Both the position numbers and the translations under genes were made by a program. Source: Cruoricaptor ignavus (GTDB lineage Bacteria > Bacteroidota > Bacteroidia > Flavobacteriales > Weeksellaceae). From it: a DNA stretch of 64,000 nucleotides. The stretch is taken from contig NZ_FQYI01000002.1 of assembly GCF_900141665.1 (NCBI RefSeq), positions 124,001-188,000 on the forward strand. The letters run 5' to 3'. The notes beneath the pieces are model-generated. The model made no database searches, had not been told where the DNA came from, and saw nothing but the letters and a program-made list of their open reading frames with translations. This document shows, piece after piece, positions 27,353 through 36,903 of this stretch (position 1 is the stretch's first letter; the number at the start of each line of letters is the position of its first letter).

Positions 27353-28423
27353 TTAAAATTGAGACAGCACATCTTCATATTTTTGCATTATCACATCCTT
27401 AGAAAATCTGGATTTTATAGAGTTTTTAATAATTTCAGGGTTTTTATGAATTTTTAGACATTCAACTAATTTTCTTGCAAAATTTATATCATCCGTAATA
27501 TCAGATATTTCACCATTAATGTGCGGCTGTATGATCTCATTAATACCTCCGGGGCAATTATTAGCGAGAGAATAAATTCCGCAGGCTCCCGCTTCCAAAA
27601 GCACATTCGGAAAACCTTCATAGCGGGATGACAGCACGAATAAATCGGCAAATTTTAAATATCGGTAGGGATTTTCCTGCCTGCCGTGAAAAGTTATATT
27701 TACCAACTTAAGCTCATCTTTCAATGCGAGCAGAGCTTCTCGGTCCCTACCATCACCAAGTATGTGCAGCATAATTTTTTCATCTCTTAAATGTGTAAAA
27801 ACTTTTAAGAGATTATCGAAACCCTTTCGTGGAGATAGATTTCCGATGGCAACTACATTCCTATAGTCCTCTTTGAAACTTTCCGGCTTTTCTGAGCAGG
27901 CAAGTTTATTCTCGATAAAATCTATATCAACAGGATTATTAATTTTAATTAACTTTTCAGGTTTTACCCCAATTTCCTGAATTAAATCCATCCGCATATC
28001 ATCGCTCTGGCATATAATTTTATCAAAATTATTGTAGAAATTATAAAAAAAACGAATTTCGGGGCGGGTTACATGCTTTGAAACCACATTGGTTTCTCTT
28101 GCAATAAATTTGGTTTTCGGAAAAAATTTTACGAAGAGCGAAAGGTATGCATTCACTTCTCCAAAGCCCGTGAAAACTATGTCCGGACGGCGTTTCTGTA
28201 TTTCCCTAAATATTGGGAAGAGTGCATTTCTTATTCGCTGCGTTTTTAGGTCTATTACTTCTACATCATTTTTTAAAAGTTTTAGATATGCGCCTTCCTT
28301 TCGCAGCAGCATTATTTTTGGTGAAAACTTTTCTCGTGGGAGGGCGTTTGCGATGGTCGTCACCACCCTTTCAGCACCGCCGGATTCCAAGTCGGGCAGA
28401 ATGAAAATGATGCTTTTTTTCAT
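27353..28423 (-). CDS. Glycosyltransferase, GT4 family
   Basis: A 356-residue GT-B enzyme. The N-terminus reads ILPDLESGGAERVVTTIANAL, typical of GT4 enzymes that act in surface-glycan synthesis. The second Rossmann half has VVAIGNLSPRKGFDNLLKVF and the sugar-nucleotide site EGFPNVLLEAGACG. Acceptor and donor cannot be deduced. It starts 3 bases after recQ ends, so it is probably transcribed with recQ, but no other glycan gene is next to it. AT-rich compared with recQ, which may indicate a different origin. Confidence 0.85.
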   Translation of the reverse strand: MKKSIIFILPDLESGGAERVVTTIANALPREKFSPKIMLLRKEGAYLKLLKNDVEVIDLKTQRIRNALFPIFREIQKRRPDIVFTGFGEVNAYLSLFVKFFPKTKFIARETNVVSKHVTRPEIRFFYNFYNNFDKIICQSDDMRMDLIQEIGVKPEKLIKINNPVDIDFIENKLACSEKPESFKEDYRNVVAIGNLSPRKGFDNLLKVFTHLRDEKIMLHILGDGRDREALLALKDELKLVNITFHGRQENPYRYLKFADLFVLSSRYEGFPNVLLEAGACGIYSLANNCPGGINEIIQPHINGEISDITDDINFARKLVECLKIHKNPEIIKNSIKSRFSKDVIMQKYEDVLSQF

Positions 28424-28426
28424 CTG

Positions 28427-30619
28427 TTAGTTTGCCACATCACTTATAAACTTGATTCTCAGCATCCTAAGTTCTTCGTCACTGAGGTCTTCGCCAAATT
28501 CTGCGGTGAGCACCTTCATACTGTCGCTCTCGCTATCCTTCATAAAATCCATAAATTCCTCCACAAGATCCTCGTCTATATTTTCCTCGATATAATAGTC
28601 GATATTGAGCTTAGTACCCTGATATACAATGCGTTCCATCTCCTTAAGCAGCTCATCCATACTCAGATGCTTGGCGCGCGCTATATCTTCCAGATCTATT
28701 TTTTTATCCGTATTCTGAATAATGAAAACCTTGTGGGAAGATTTGTTGGCAACCTGCCGTAGAACAAGATCCTGTGTACGCTCTATATCATTTTCCGCCA
28801 CATATTTTGCTATAAAATCGGCGAATTCCTTTCCATATTTTTTTGCCTTCCCGTCTCCTACTCCATAGATTTTGGAAATTTCCTCCACGGTTACGGGATA
28901 TTGTACCGTCATATCCTCCAGGCTCGGGTCCATAAAGACTGTATAAGGCGGTATCCCGTGTTTTTTTGCTACCGACTTCGTAAGCTCTTTCAGCTGTTGG
29001 AAGAGATTTTCATCCAGCCCGCTGCTCTGCATTAGTGTCGGCTCTTCTACCTTTTTCTGTTCCACATCAAATTTCCTGTCCTCGGCGATGGCAAACTCAG
29101 GGTTTTCTTTACCCTGCAATACCTTTTCTCCTTTTTCTGAGAGTTTTAAAACGCCGTAGGATTCTATGTCTTTCTGAAGGAAATTCTGTACCGTCGCCTG
29201 GCGGATTACGGTTTTCCAGAAATTCTCCCCGTGCTTGCTACCGCTCCCGAAGAGCTTGTGCGACTCCAGTTTGTAAGACTTCGTCACCGGGCTCTCCTTC
29301 CCAACCAGGACATTTATAAGATCCTTGGTGCGGAATTTCTGGTCGAGCTTTTTCACCATTTCCAGAACTTTGCGAAGCTCTTCAGATGCATCCTCCATCA
29401 CCGGCGGATTTAGGGAATTGTCGTCCATCTTCGCGCCTGCCCCGTTTTTTGGATCGTATTCTTCCCCAAAATAACAAAGGATATACTGCCGCCTGCTCAT
29501 CGAGGTTTCCGCATAGCCCACGACTTCATTCAGCAGCTGCAGCCCGATTTCTCTTTCGGATACCGGTTTCTGGGCAAGGAATTTTTCAAGTTTCTCAATG
29601 TCTTTAGGGTCGTAAAATGCAAGGCAGTAGCCCTCGCCGCCATCCCTGCCTGCGCGGCCGGTTTCCTGGTAATAGCTCTCCAGCGACTTTGGAAAATCAT
29701 AATGAATTACGAAGCGCACATCCGGCTTATCTATTCCCATTCCGAAGGCAATGGTGGCAACGATTACATCGCATTCCTCCATCAGGAATTTATCCTGATT
29801 GGCTATACGAGTCTTCTGATCAAGGCCGGCGTGGTAAGGCAGTGCATTAATGCCGTTCACCTGCAGCAGCTGCGCAAACTCCTCCACCTTTCTTCGGCTC
29901 AGGCAGTACACGATCCCGGATTTACCCTTATTTTGGTGGATGAATCTTACAATCTCCTTGTCCACATTCACTTTGGGCCGTACCTCATAAAAAAGATTTG
30001 GCCTGTTGAAGCTTTCTTTAAAAACCACTGCATCCGGCATGCCCAGCGTTTTTTGAATATCATCCTGCACCTTCGGCGTCGCAGTGGCAGTTAATGCGAT
30101 TACAGGCACATTAGCAATCTGCTCAATGATGTACTTCAGGTTGCGGTATTCCGGGCGGAAGTCGTGCCCCCATTCAGAGATGCAGTGTGCCTCATCTATC
30201 GCGACAAATGAGATATTGACTGTCTTCAGAAAATCTACATACTCTTCCTTTACCAAAGACTCTGGGGCTACATAAAGCAATTTCGTGATTCCGGAGCGTA
30301 TATCATTGTAAACCTGCGAGATCTGGGCTTTATTTAAAGAAGAATTTAGCACATGCGCTACCCCTTCATTTGCAGAAATACCGTTCACTGCATCCACCTG
30401 GTTTTTCATAAGTGCGATGAGTGGCGAGACCACAATGGCAGTACCTTCGGATATCAGTGCCGGCAGCTGGTAGCACAGGGACTTTCCGCCGCCGGTAGGC
30501 ATCAATACAAAAACATCATTCCCGCGGAGAAGCGAGGAGATTATCTGCTCCTGCTGACCTTTGAATGCCGAAAACCCGAAGTGTCTTTTAAGTTCTTTCT
30601 TTAAATCTAAACTCTTCAT
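28427..30619 (-). CDS. recQ: ATP-dependent DNA helicase RecQ
   Basis: 3'-5' helicase for recombination repair. The 730 residues contain Walker A (PTGGGKSLCYQLP), DEAH (FVAIDEAHCISEWGHDFRPEY), motif VI (QETGRAGRDG), an RQC winged helix and an HRDC domain (KYVAENDIERTQ region is within the C-terminal helical part). The zinc module, normally four cysteines, reads ILCYFGEEYDPKNGAGAKMD: only the first cysteine remains. A similar change occurs in other flavobacterial RecQ proteins as far as I know. A -7 element lies 41 bases upstream, divergent from kdsD. Confidence 0.94.
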   Translation of the reverse strand: MKSLDLKKELKRHFGFSAFKGQQEQIISSLLRGNDVFVLMPTGGGKSLCYQLPALISEGTAIVVSPLIALMKNQVDAVNGISANEGVAHVLNSSLNKAQISQVYNDIRSGITKLLYVAPESLVKEEYVDFLKTVNISFVAIDEAHCISEWGHDFRPEYRNLKYIIEQIANVPVIALTATATPKVQDDIQKTLGMPDAVVFKESFNRPNLFYEVRPKVNVDKEIVRFIHQNKGKSGIVYCLSRRKVEEFAQLLQVNGINALPYHAGLDQKTRIANQDKFLMEECDVIVATIAFGMGIDKPDVRFVIHYDFPKSLESYYQETGRAGRDGGEGYCLAFYDPKDIEKLEKFLAQKPVSEREIGLQLLNEVVGYAETSMSRRQYILCYFGEEYDPKNGAGAKMDDNSLNPPVMEDASEELRKVLEMVKKLDQKFRTKDLINVLVGKESPVTKSYKLESHKLFGSGSKHGENFWKTVIRQATVQNFLQKDIESYGVLKLSEKGEKVLQGKENPEFAIAEDRKFDVEQKKVEEPTLMQSSGLDENLFQQLKELTKSVAKKHGIPPYTVFMDPSLEDMTVQYPVTVEEISKIYGVGDGKAKKYGKEFADFIAKYVAENDIERTQDLVLRQVANKSSHKVFIIQNTDKKIDLEDIARAKHLSMDELLKEMERIVYQGTKLNIDYYIEENIDEDLVEEFMDFMKDSESDSMKVLTAEFGEDLSDEELRMLRIKFISDVAN

Positions 30620-30659
30620 CTTATGAAGGCAAATTTGATTTTCTAAATTTGCACTATTC

Positions 30660-30667
30660 CAAAGTTA
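30660..30667 (-). promoter_or_regulatory. -7 element for recQ
   Basis: TAACTTTG on the minus strand, an exact TAnnTTTG, about 40 bases before the recQ start. It shares a 110-base divergent spacer with the kdsD promoter. Confidence 0.55.
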
Positions 30668-30702
30668 ATAAAAAATTAAATTATCAGAAAAATTTTCCAT
30701 AT

Positions 30703-30710
30703 TAATTTTG
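30703..30710 (+). promoter_or_regulatory. -7 element for kdsD
   Basis: TAATTTTG, an exact TAnnTTTG, 19 bases before the kdsD ATG, giving a short leader of about 14 bases. Confidence 0.6.
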
Positions 30711-30729
30711 GTTAATGTAAAAAAATTGC

Positions 30730-31689
30730 ATGAAAGAATATGAAATTTTAGATGAAGCAAAGAAGGCCATCCAGACTGAAATCTCAGAACTCGAGAAGCT
30801 AGTGAAAAGACTGGATGGCAGCTTTGCCCGTGCCGCTCTGATGATCGCCGGTAACGCGGGAAAGCTCGTGGTGGTAGGGATCGGGAAGTCCGCACATGTG
30901 GCTGCGAAAATCGTTGCCACACTCAATTCCACCGGCACCCCCTCCCAGTTCCTGCACGCTGCGGAAGCCATCCACGGGGACCTTGGCATCATCCAGCCGC
31001 AGGATGTGGTGCTCTGCATCTCCAACTCCGGCAACTCTCCGGAGATCGTCAATATTTTGCCGTATTTGAAGGCCTATTCTTCTGCATTGATCGGTATGAC
31101 GGGCAATTTACAGAGCAAACTTGCGGAAGCCTCGGACATCATCCTTGATACTTTTGTGGAAAAAGAGGCCTGCCCGAACAGCCTTGCGCCCACAAGCTCC
31201 ACCACCGTGCAGATGGCTCTTGGCGATGCCCTCGCAGCCGTCCTGATGAAGATGAAAAATTTTGGAAATGAGGATTTTGCAAAATTCCATCCTGGGGGCA
31301 GCCTTGGGAAAAATTTAACGGCAAAAGTCGCCCAGTTTCTCTCTGGAAACAAGCCTCAGGTGGAAGAATCTGCGCCCGTCAGGGATGTGATCATCGCAAT
31401 AAGCAGTTCGCGGCACGGCATCACCGCCGTTACCTATGAGGGGAAAATTACTGGGGTGATCACAGACGGAGATTTGCGCCGTATGCTGCTGAATAACAGG
31501 GAGATAACTAATATAACTGCATCAGACATCATGAGCAGAAAACCGAAAACCATCGAGTCTGGCGAGCTTGCCAAAACCGCCCTGAGGATACTGAAGGAAT
31601 ATAACATCGGGCAGTTGCTCGTTACAGAAAATGGCGAGTACAAAGGCATTATAGACCTTCATCGCCTTCTGGACGAGGGCATAAATTAA
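30730..31689 (+). CDS. kdsD: Arabinose-5-phosphate isomerase (KpsF/GutQ family)
   Basis: Converts ribulose-5-phosphate to arabinose-5-phosphate, the first step to Kdo for lipopolysaccharide. The 319 residues have an SIS sugar-isomerase domain (VVVGIGKSAHVAAKIVATLNS, in parts GKSAHVAAKIVATL; LCISNSGNSPEIV; CPNSLAPTSSTTVQMALGDAL read in parts) followed by two CBS domains (from about residue 205, ending IIDLHRLLDEGI). Normal length. It heads a plus-strand group with tatC and an M1 peptidase, and is divergent from recQ. Confidence 0.93.
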   Translation: MKEYEILDEAKKAIQTEISELEKLVKRLDGSFARAALMIAGNAGKLVVVGIGKSAHVAAKIVATLNSTGTPSQFLHAAEAIHGDLGIIQPQDVVLCISNSGNSPEIVNILPYLKAYSSALIGMTGNLQSKLAEASDIILDTFVEKEACPNSLAPTSSTTVQMALGDALAAVLMKMKNFGNEDFAKFHPGGSLGKNLTAKVAQFLSGNKPQVEESAPVRDVIIAISSSRHGITAVTYEGKITGVITDGDLRRMLLNNREITNITASDIMSRKPKTIESGELAKTALRILKEYNIGQLLVTENGEYKGIIDLHRLLDEGIN

Positions 31690-31718
31690 TTTGTAAATTC
31701 GCACTCTAATTCCTGAAT

Positions 31719-32558
31719 GTGAACGAGGATAAAGAAATGTCCTTCATGGGGCATATCGGAGAGCTGCGCGGACATCTGATCCGCTGCATTATTGCCATAG
31801 TGATTGGAGGTATTTTGGTGGGTTTCAATATTGAATGGATTATGGATTCCATTTTCTTCGGGCCTACGCGCCAGGATTTCCCTACATTCCGGCTTGTGAA
31901 CGCGCTATCCAGGAAATTCACGGGGCAAGACAGCGTCACGATTCCTGGGACCTTTGCCATACAGCAGAAAACGCTCCTGCAGCAGTTTAATGTAATGATG
32001 GCGGTATCCGTCTTCGGCGGAATGGTGGCGGCATTTCCGTACATTGTTTGGGAAATCTGGCGCTTCGTAAGCCCTGCCCTGCATGAAAATGAGCGGAAAA
32101 ACTCTACCTTTTTAATCAACTTTGTCTGGATACTTTTTATCTGCGGCGTTCTGTGCGGGTATTTTCTCATCCTGCCTTTTGCCATTAATTTTGGGCTAAT
32201 GTTCTCAGTATCAGACAGGATCACGCAGCTTTTTGACCTCTCGGACTACACCACGCTTTTCCTTCAGATTGTGCTCGGGATGGGGTTGCTGTTTCTCTTC
32301 CCGATCCTGGTCTACTTCCTCGTAAACATCGGCATCCTCACCCCAAAATTTCTCAAAACCTACCGCCGTCACGCCATCGTCTTGATTATGGTAGTGGCTG
32401 CAATAGTGACGCCTGCGGATGTCCTCAGCATGCTGGCGGCGGCGTTCCCGCTGCTGGTGCTTTACGAGTTCAGCATTTTAATGGCAAGCCGAACTTACAG
32501 AAAAGTTCAAAAGCGGGAGATAGCAGAAAGAGCAAAGCTTTCCACCACTAATCAATAA
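31719..32558 (+). CDS. tatC: Sec-independent translocase subunit TatC
   Basis: Membrane receptor of the twin-arginine pathway that exports folded proteins. About six membrane helices. The family N-terminus MSFMGHIGELRGHLIRC and VWEIWRFVSPALHENER, with the conserved Glu and Pro, are present. The start is GTG at 31719 (279 residues) or, more conventionally, the ATG at 31737; the latter aligns better with TatC of other bacteria. kdsD ends 29 or 47 bases upstream. No tatA is visible beside it. Confidence 0.95.
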   Translation: MNEDKEMSFMGHIGELRGHLIRCIIAIVIGGILVGFNIEWIMDSIFFGPTRQDFPTFRLVNALSRKFTGQDSVTIPGTFAIQQKTLLQQFNVMMAVSVFGGMVAAFPYIVWEIWRFVSPALHENERKNSTFLINFVWILFICGVLCGYFLILPFAINFGLMFSVSDRITQLFDLSDYTTLFLQIVLGMGLLFLFPILVYFLVNIGILTPKFLKTYRRHAIVLIMVVAAIVTPADVLSMLAAAFPLLVLYEFSILMASRTYRKVQKREIAERAKLSTTNQ

Positions 32559-32573
32559 TTTTTATCCGAAAAA

Positions 32574-34259
32574 ATGCATTTCACCAAAAAGCATTTTACA
32601 GCTTTAGTATTAATCTCCAAACTGGTTTTTGCGCAAAATTTCACGAAGACAGACAGTCTGAAGGGCTCCAATACGCGTTTCCGGGATTTTTGGGATGTGA
32701 AAAAATACGAGGTAACCGTAGAGCCTGATTTTCAGAATAAAAGTCTGAAAGGGAAAAATATTATCACTTTTGAAATTGAGAAAAATGTGAAAAATCCAGT
32801 CTTTCAGATCGATCTTATGCAGCCGATGAGGTACAAACTAATAACAGCGGACAAAAAATTCAGCCACCGGCGCGAGGGAGATTTTATTTTCATAGAAAGT
32901 ACAGGAAATTTTAAGAAAGGAGAAAAATTTATCATCGAAATTGAATTTTCTGGAAAACCTAAAAATTCGGAAAATGCTCCGTGGGACAGCGGCTGGGTTT
33001 TTAGCCAGGATTCTAATGGGTTGCCTTTTATCGGAGTAGCCCAGGAAGCAGCGGGAGCATCACTTTGGCTCCCCATAAAGGATATCTGGAGCGATGAACC
33101 GGATAACGGGCTGATTATTAATATTTTAACTCCAAAAAATTTAGTAGGCATAGGGAATGGAAGACTTATAAAAACTTCCGAGACAAGGGATAAGAAAATC
33201 TGGAGCTGGCAGGTAAAAAATCCCATCAACGCCTATTCCATCGCGCCTTCTGTGGGAGATTATGTAAACTTTAAAGATGAGTTTTTTGGCGAAAAAGGAA
33301 AACTGGACTTAGATTTCTGGGTGCTGCGCGAGAATTTAGAAAAGGCGAAAAAACAGTTTCAGCAGGTGAAACCTATGCTCGCAGCTATGGAATTCTGGTT
33401 TGGTCTGTATCCATTTTATGAAGATTCCTACAAACTCGTGGAGACGCCATTTCTTGGGATGGAACACCAAAGCAATGTGGCGTACGGAAATGGGTACAAA
33501 AACGGCTACCTTGGCAAGGATTGGAGCGGTACGGGGGTAGGCAATCTCTGGGATTTCATCATCGTTCACGAAAGCGGTCACGAATGGTTTGCCAATAGCG
33601 TAACTGCCAGCGACCCTGCGGATATGTGGATTCACGAGGCTTTTACCTGCTACTCCGAAACGCTTTTTATCGAGAAAAATTTCTCTAAAGATGATGCCCG
33701 CAAGTACATCCTCGGAATTCGGAAAAACATTCTGAACGACAGGCCGATACAGGGACGGTTCGGAGTGAGAAATTCCGGCAGCAGCGATATGTACTGGAAG
33801 GGGGCCGCAATGCTGCATACCATTAGGACGGCAATAGATGATGATGAAAATTTCAGGACTATTCTTCGAGGAATTAGCAAGAAATTTCATCACAAAACCG
33901 TTAGTGGAAAGGAAATTGAAAAATACATTAGCGAAAATTCAGGCATAGATTTTTCCAAAGTTTTCGATCAATATCTCAGAACCACCGACATCCCCGTGCT
34001 TGAATTTTTCACTAAAGAAGGCAGACTGTACTACCGCTATCAGAATGTGGTTCAAGGATTTAATTTACCTCTGCAACTAAATGAAAATCAATGGATAAGC
34101 CCAAATGAAAATTGGCAGCACATTCGTATTATAGATGGAAAATCTACAAGGTTTAACACGGAGAATCTCGTAGAATTCCGGCAGGTAAAAGAACCTGTTT
34201 TTTTAAACCTAAAAGCAGGACATGATTGTATTAATTCAGGAAAACAGATAAAGCAATAA
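32574..34259 (+). CDS. Secreted M1-family aminopeptidase-type metallopeptidase
   Basis: A 561-residue zinc peptidase with a signal peptide (TALVLISKLVFAQ). The active site is HESGHEWF (H332, E333, H336) with the third ligand E355 in MWIHEAFTCYSE, 18 residues after the second His as in M1. The N-terminal beta domain (YEVTVEPDFQNKSLKGKNII) is typical. It lacks the long C-terminal helical domain of full-length aminopeptidase N, giving the short Bacteroidota form. Located 15 bases after tatC but not obviously functionally linked; it has no type IX sorting domain and no Tat motif. Confidence 0.9.
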   Translation: MHFTKKHFTALVLISKLVFAQNFTKTDSLKGSNTRFRDFWDVKKYEVTVEPDFQNKSLKGKNIITFEIEKNVKNPVFQIDLMQPMRYKLITADKKFSHRREGDFIFIESTGNFKKGEKFIIEIEFSGKPKNSENAPWDSGWVFSQDSNGLPFIGVAQEAAGASLWLPIKDIWSDEPDNGLIINILTPKNLVGIGNGRLIKTSETRDKKIWSWQVKNPINAYSIAPSVGDYVNFKDEFFGEKGKLDLDFWVLRENLEKAKKQFQQVKPMLAAMEFWFGLYPFYEDSYKLVETPFLGMEHQSNVAYGNGYKNGYLGKDWSGTGVGNLWDFIIVHESGHEWFANSVTASDPADMWIHEAFTCYSETLFIEKNFSKDDARKYILGIRKNILNDRPIQGRFGVRNSGSSDMYWKGAAMLHTIRTAIDDDENFRTILRGISKKFHHKTVSGKEIEKYISENSGIDFSKVFDQYLRTTDIPVLEFFTKEGRLYYRYQNVVQGFNLPLQLNENQWISPNENWQHIRIIDGKSTRFNTENLVEFRQVKEPVFLNLKAGHDCINSGKQIKQ

Positions 34260-34309
34260 GGTCAAAACTGGAAAATGATATAAAATTCTGTATCAATAAT
34301 TAATGGCAA

Positions 34310-35467
34310 TCACCTGATTCTCAGCACAATTCTAAAAGTAGTTCCTTTCCCAATTTCAGTTTGTAAGACTTTAAGCTCGCCCTTGTGATATTCATTAATA
34401 ACGCGGCGGGCCAGACTTAAACCGAGGCCCCACCCCCGCTTCTTGGTAGTGAATCCCGGACGAAAAACCGACCTCGCCTGCCGGCGCGACATACCGCAGC
34501 CTGAATCTGTAAAATCTATAAAAATTTTATTATTTTTTGAGGATATGATAATTTTCAGAACACCGCTGCCTTTCATAGCGTCAACGGCATTTTTCACCAA
34601 GTTTTCAATGACCCAACTCATTAGAATTCTGCTATGCGGAACAAGTATTTCATCAGCGGGCATATGTAGTTGAAAATCAATTTTTGCCGAAATCCGCCTT
34701 TTTAAATATTCATAATTTTGCGAAATTGTTTCTGAAAGATTTAAATCGTTTATCTCCGGTACTGAGCCAATTTTTGAAAATCTCTCCGTAATAGTCGTCA
34801 GCCGGTCGATATCCTTCTCAATCTCGTTAGCTGCTTCATTTTCAGGGCTTTCCAGTCGGAGAATCTCAATCCAGCCAATCATTGATGATAATGGCGTGCC
34901 GATTTGGTGCGCCGTCTCCTTTGCCAGGCCTGCCCAAAGAAATCCCTCATCAGTTTTCTTCACAGTGCTGAGGAACCAAAATGTAAAAATTAGATATCCT
35001 AAACCGATGATACTCAAGTAGATAGGTGTGTATCGGAGAGCATTCAGCAGCAAGGAATTATTGTAATATACATACTGATTACCTTCCGGAAGAGAGATGA
35101 TAAAAGGGGGATAAGTCTTTTTCATTTTCGCAAGCAGCTGCTGTATTTTTTGTGGATCCCGCATCGCATCCGCCGGTATATTTTTCATCATATCTTCCCC
35201 CAAAGGGTTCCCGGAAGCATCCGTAACAATCACCGGTATGGTGGTATTGCTGTTGGAAATTTCAAGAATAAGGTCGAGGGCAGCCGGGTCAAGATTTTCC
35301 TCCTGCTGATATTTCATCGCCTTGGCGAAAAGCTGTATGCGCCGGGTCTCTTCTTTTCGTAAATAATCGATCAGAAACTGGCTCGCCAAGATGACGCCCC
35401 CAATGATAGCCGTAAGGACGAGGAAAACAAGCCAACTGCCGATTCTTGAATAAAACCGCGGTTTCAT
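34310..35467 (-). CDS. Membrane sensor histidine kinase
   Basis: A 385-residue kinase with two membrane helices (LVFLVLTAIIGGVILASQFL and YLSIIGLGYLIFTFWFLST) around a periplasmic domain of roughly 110 residues. The H-box reads KETAHQIGTPLSSMIGWIEI, unusual in having IGTPL where HisKA proteins have LRTPL; this form is common in Bacteroidota. N-box VIENLVKNAVDAMKG, G1 FTDSGCGM, G2 GWGLGLSLARRVI. No response regulator lies next to it, so it is an orphan here. Its ATG overlaps the dacB stop (ATGA), so it is translated with PBP4, which could mean a cell-wall related signal. Confidence 0.88.
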   Translation of the reverse strand: MKPRFYSRIGSWLVFLVLTAIIGGVILASQFLIDYLRKEETRRIQLFAKAMKYQQEENLDPAALDLILEISNSNTTIPVIVTDASGNPLGEDMMKNIPADAMRDPQKIQQLLAKMKKTYPPFIISLPEGNQYVYYNNSLLLNALRYTPIYLSIIGLGYLIFTFWFLSTVKKTDEGFLWAGLAKETAHQIGTPLSSMIGWIEILRLESPENEAANEIEKDIDRLTTITERFSKIGSVPEINDLNLSETISQNYEYLKRRISAKIDFQLHMPADEILVPHSRILMSWVIENLVKNAVDAMKGSGVLKIIISSKNNKIFIDFTDSGCGMSRRQARSVFRPGFTTKKRGWGLGLSLARRVINEYHKGELKVLQTEIGKGTTFRIVLRIR

Positions 35468-36822
35468 TTCAAATTATATAAAATCTTTAGTAGCGATTCC
35501 GAAGCATTTCCTTGGTAATTATTCACAATGATTGAAAATACATATCCATTGTGGTATCCAGCGTAGGATTTAGTATTCCTCATCGTGCCGCTTTTGGCCT
35601 TTATGCCAATCCCGTGTGTTGGCAATGCTTCATAAAAGGTTGCGAACCACGGCTGTTTTTTTGTCCAGAGAAGTGCCTGTACTTCCGCCCTTGCCGAGGC
35701 ATAGTTCTGCGGCGAAAGCCCAGAGCCATCAGCGAAGTTGATCATCTGTGGTTTGATACCTTTGGCTTTCCAGAAATCCTTAAGCCACTCCACCCCGGAA
35801 GAAAAACTGCCCTCGCCTTTATTTTCCTTGCCAAAAGTTTTTACTAAGGTTTCGCCATACATATTCACACTTTTCCGCAAAAACCAATAAACAATTTTTT
35901 CCATCGGGGGCGATGGGTAGGTCAATATTATTTTTGCATCAGGATATTTGGTAACCTTTTGATTTGCAATCCTTTGAGCGCTTGCTGAAATAATTTCACC
36001 GCCAAATTCTATCTTGCTCTCCTTTAACCAATTACTTATTTCATTCCCCAAAGTAAGCGGGGGATTTGGCATGGCGCCCGCTACGGTAATCGCCTTGTTC
36101 GGCAGGGTGCCCGATATGTGCGCCACCGGCGAGTGCGGCGCGGTATAGATGATGCTGCGGTCCGAGGAGCCTGCGGTTTTCAAATCATTGACCCATACCA
36201 CATTGGGCAGCTCTACATTCGTGCCCAAAATATGGCTGCCGCGTAGGTTCAGGTCAAACTGGTTCTCCCGCCAGTTGATGCCCCAAACGCCCGGCCCGTA
36301 ATAATTGCCCATATCATTCCAGGGCCAGCCTCCAGGGACAACCTGGAAATCAAAAAAAGAATCATCAAGAAAGATATTGCCATCAATTCTTGTAACCCCC
36401 TGATTTTTAATAGCTTCTATAATTTTTTTTTGAAAATCCTTGGGTCTGTAGCCCTCGTACCTCCAGCTGCCGAGCGTAGGATCGCCGTTGGAAGATAAAA
36501 TTAAATCTCCCTTCAGCACGCCCTGCACCACCCTGCCGCTTATGCTCACGGTAGTCTCGTAACGGTAGTCTTTGCCAAGGCTTTCCAGAGCGGCTGCCGC
36601 AGTGAAAATTTTCTGCGTAGATGCCGTGGTAAGACCTTTATTCCCCTGATATTCATAGATCATCTTCCCGCTATCATCGCTTACATAAAATGAAAGATTC
36701 GATGCATAAGCGGCATCAGCAGAGAGAAAGGTTTTTACCGCCTGATCCAGTTTCTGAGGTAAATTTTGTGCAGAAATACTGGCGGTAGCAAATATGAATA
36801 ATAAATTCGATGAAAATTTCAT
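35464..36822 (-). CDS. dacB: D-alanyl-D-alanine carboxypeptidase/endopeptidase (PBP4 family)
   Basis: Periplasmic enzyme that trims or cuts peptidoglycan cross-links. The start is taken at the ATG at 36822 (MKFSSNLLFIFATASISAQ), which gives a clean signal peptide; an upstream in-frame ATG at 36849 would precede it with nine residues. Penicillin-binding motifs: STQK (TTASTQKIFTAAAALESLG, residues about 70), SVN (FLRKSVNMYGE) and KSG (IKAKSGTMRN). The insert between the first two motifs is that of class C PBP4. Stop overlaps the kinase start by four bases. Confidence 0.93.
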   Translation of the reverse strand: MKFSSNLLFIFATASISAQNLPQKLDQAVKTFLSADAAYASNLSFYVSDDSGKMIYEYQGNKGLTTASTQKIFTAAAALESLGKDYRYETTVSISGRVVQGVLKGDLILSSNGDPTLGSWRYEGYRPKDFQKKIIEAIKNQGVTRIDGNIFLDDSFFDFQVVPGGWPWNDMGNYYGPGVWGINWRENQFDLNLRGSHILGTNVELPNVVWVNDLKTAGSSDRSIIYTAPHSPVAHISGTLPNKAITVAGAMPNPPLTLGNEISNWLKESKIEFGGEIISASAQRIANQKVTKYPDAKIILTYPSPPMEKIVYWFLRKSVNMYGETLVKTFGKENKGEGSFSSGVEWLKDFWKAKGIKPQMINFADGSGLSPQNYASARAEVQALLWTKKQPWFATFYEALPTHGIGIKAKSGTMRNTKSYAGYHNGYVFSIIVNNYQGNASESLLKILYNLK

Positions 36823-36847
36823 AGCATAAACATAGTAAAATTCAAAC

Positions 36848-36878
36848 AAAAAATCCCTCCGCCAAAGGCAGAAGGATT
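36848..36878 (-). terminator. Terminator after the eRF1-like gene
   Basis: On the minus strand AATCC-TTCTGCC, loop TTT, GGCGGAG-GGATT followed by T-run. It is 26 bases after the stop at 36904 and ahead of the dacB start. Confidence 0.75.
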
Positions 36879-36903
36879 ATTTTTTTAAATGGCTTGAATC
36901 TTA

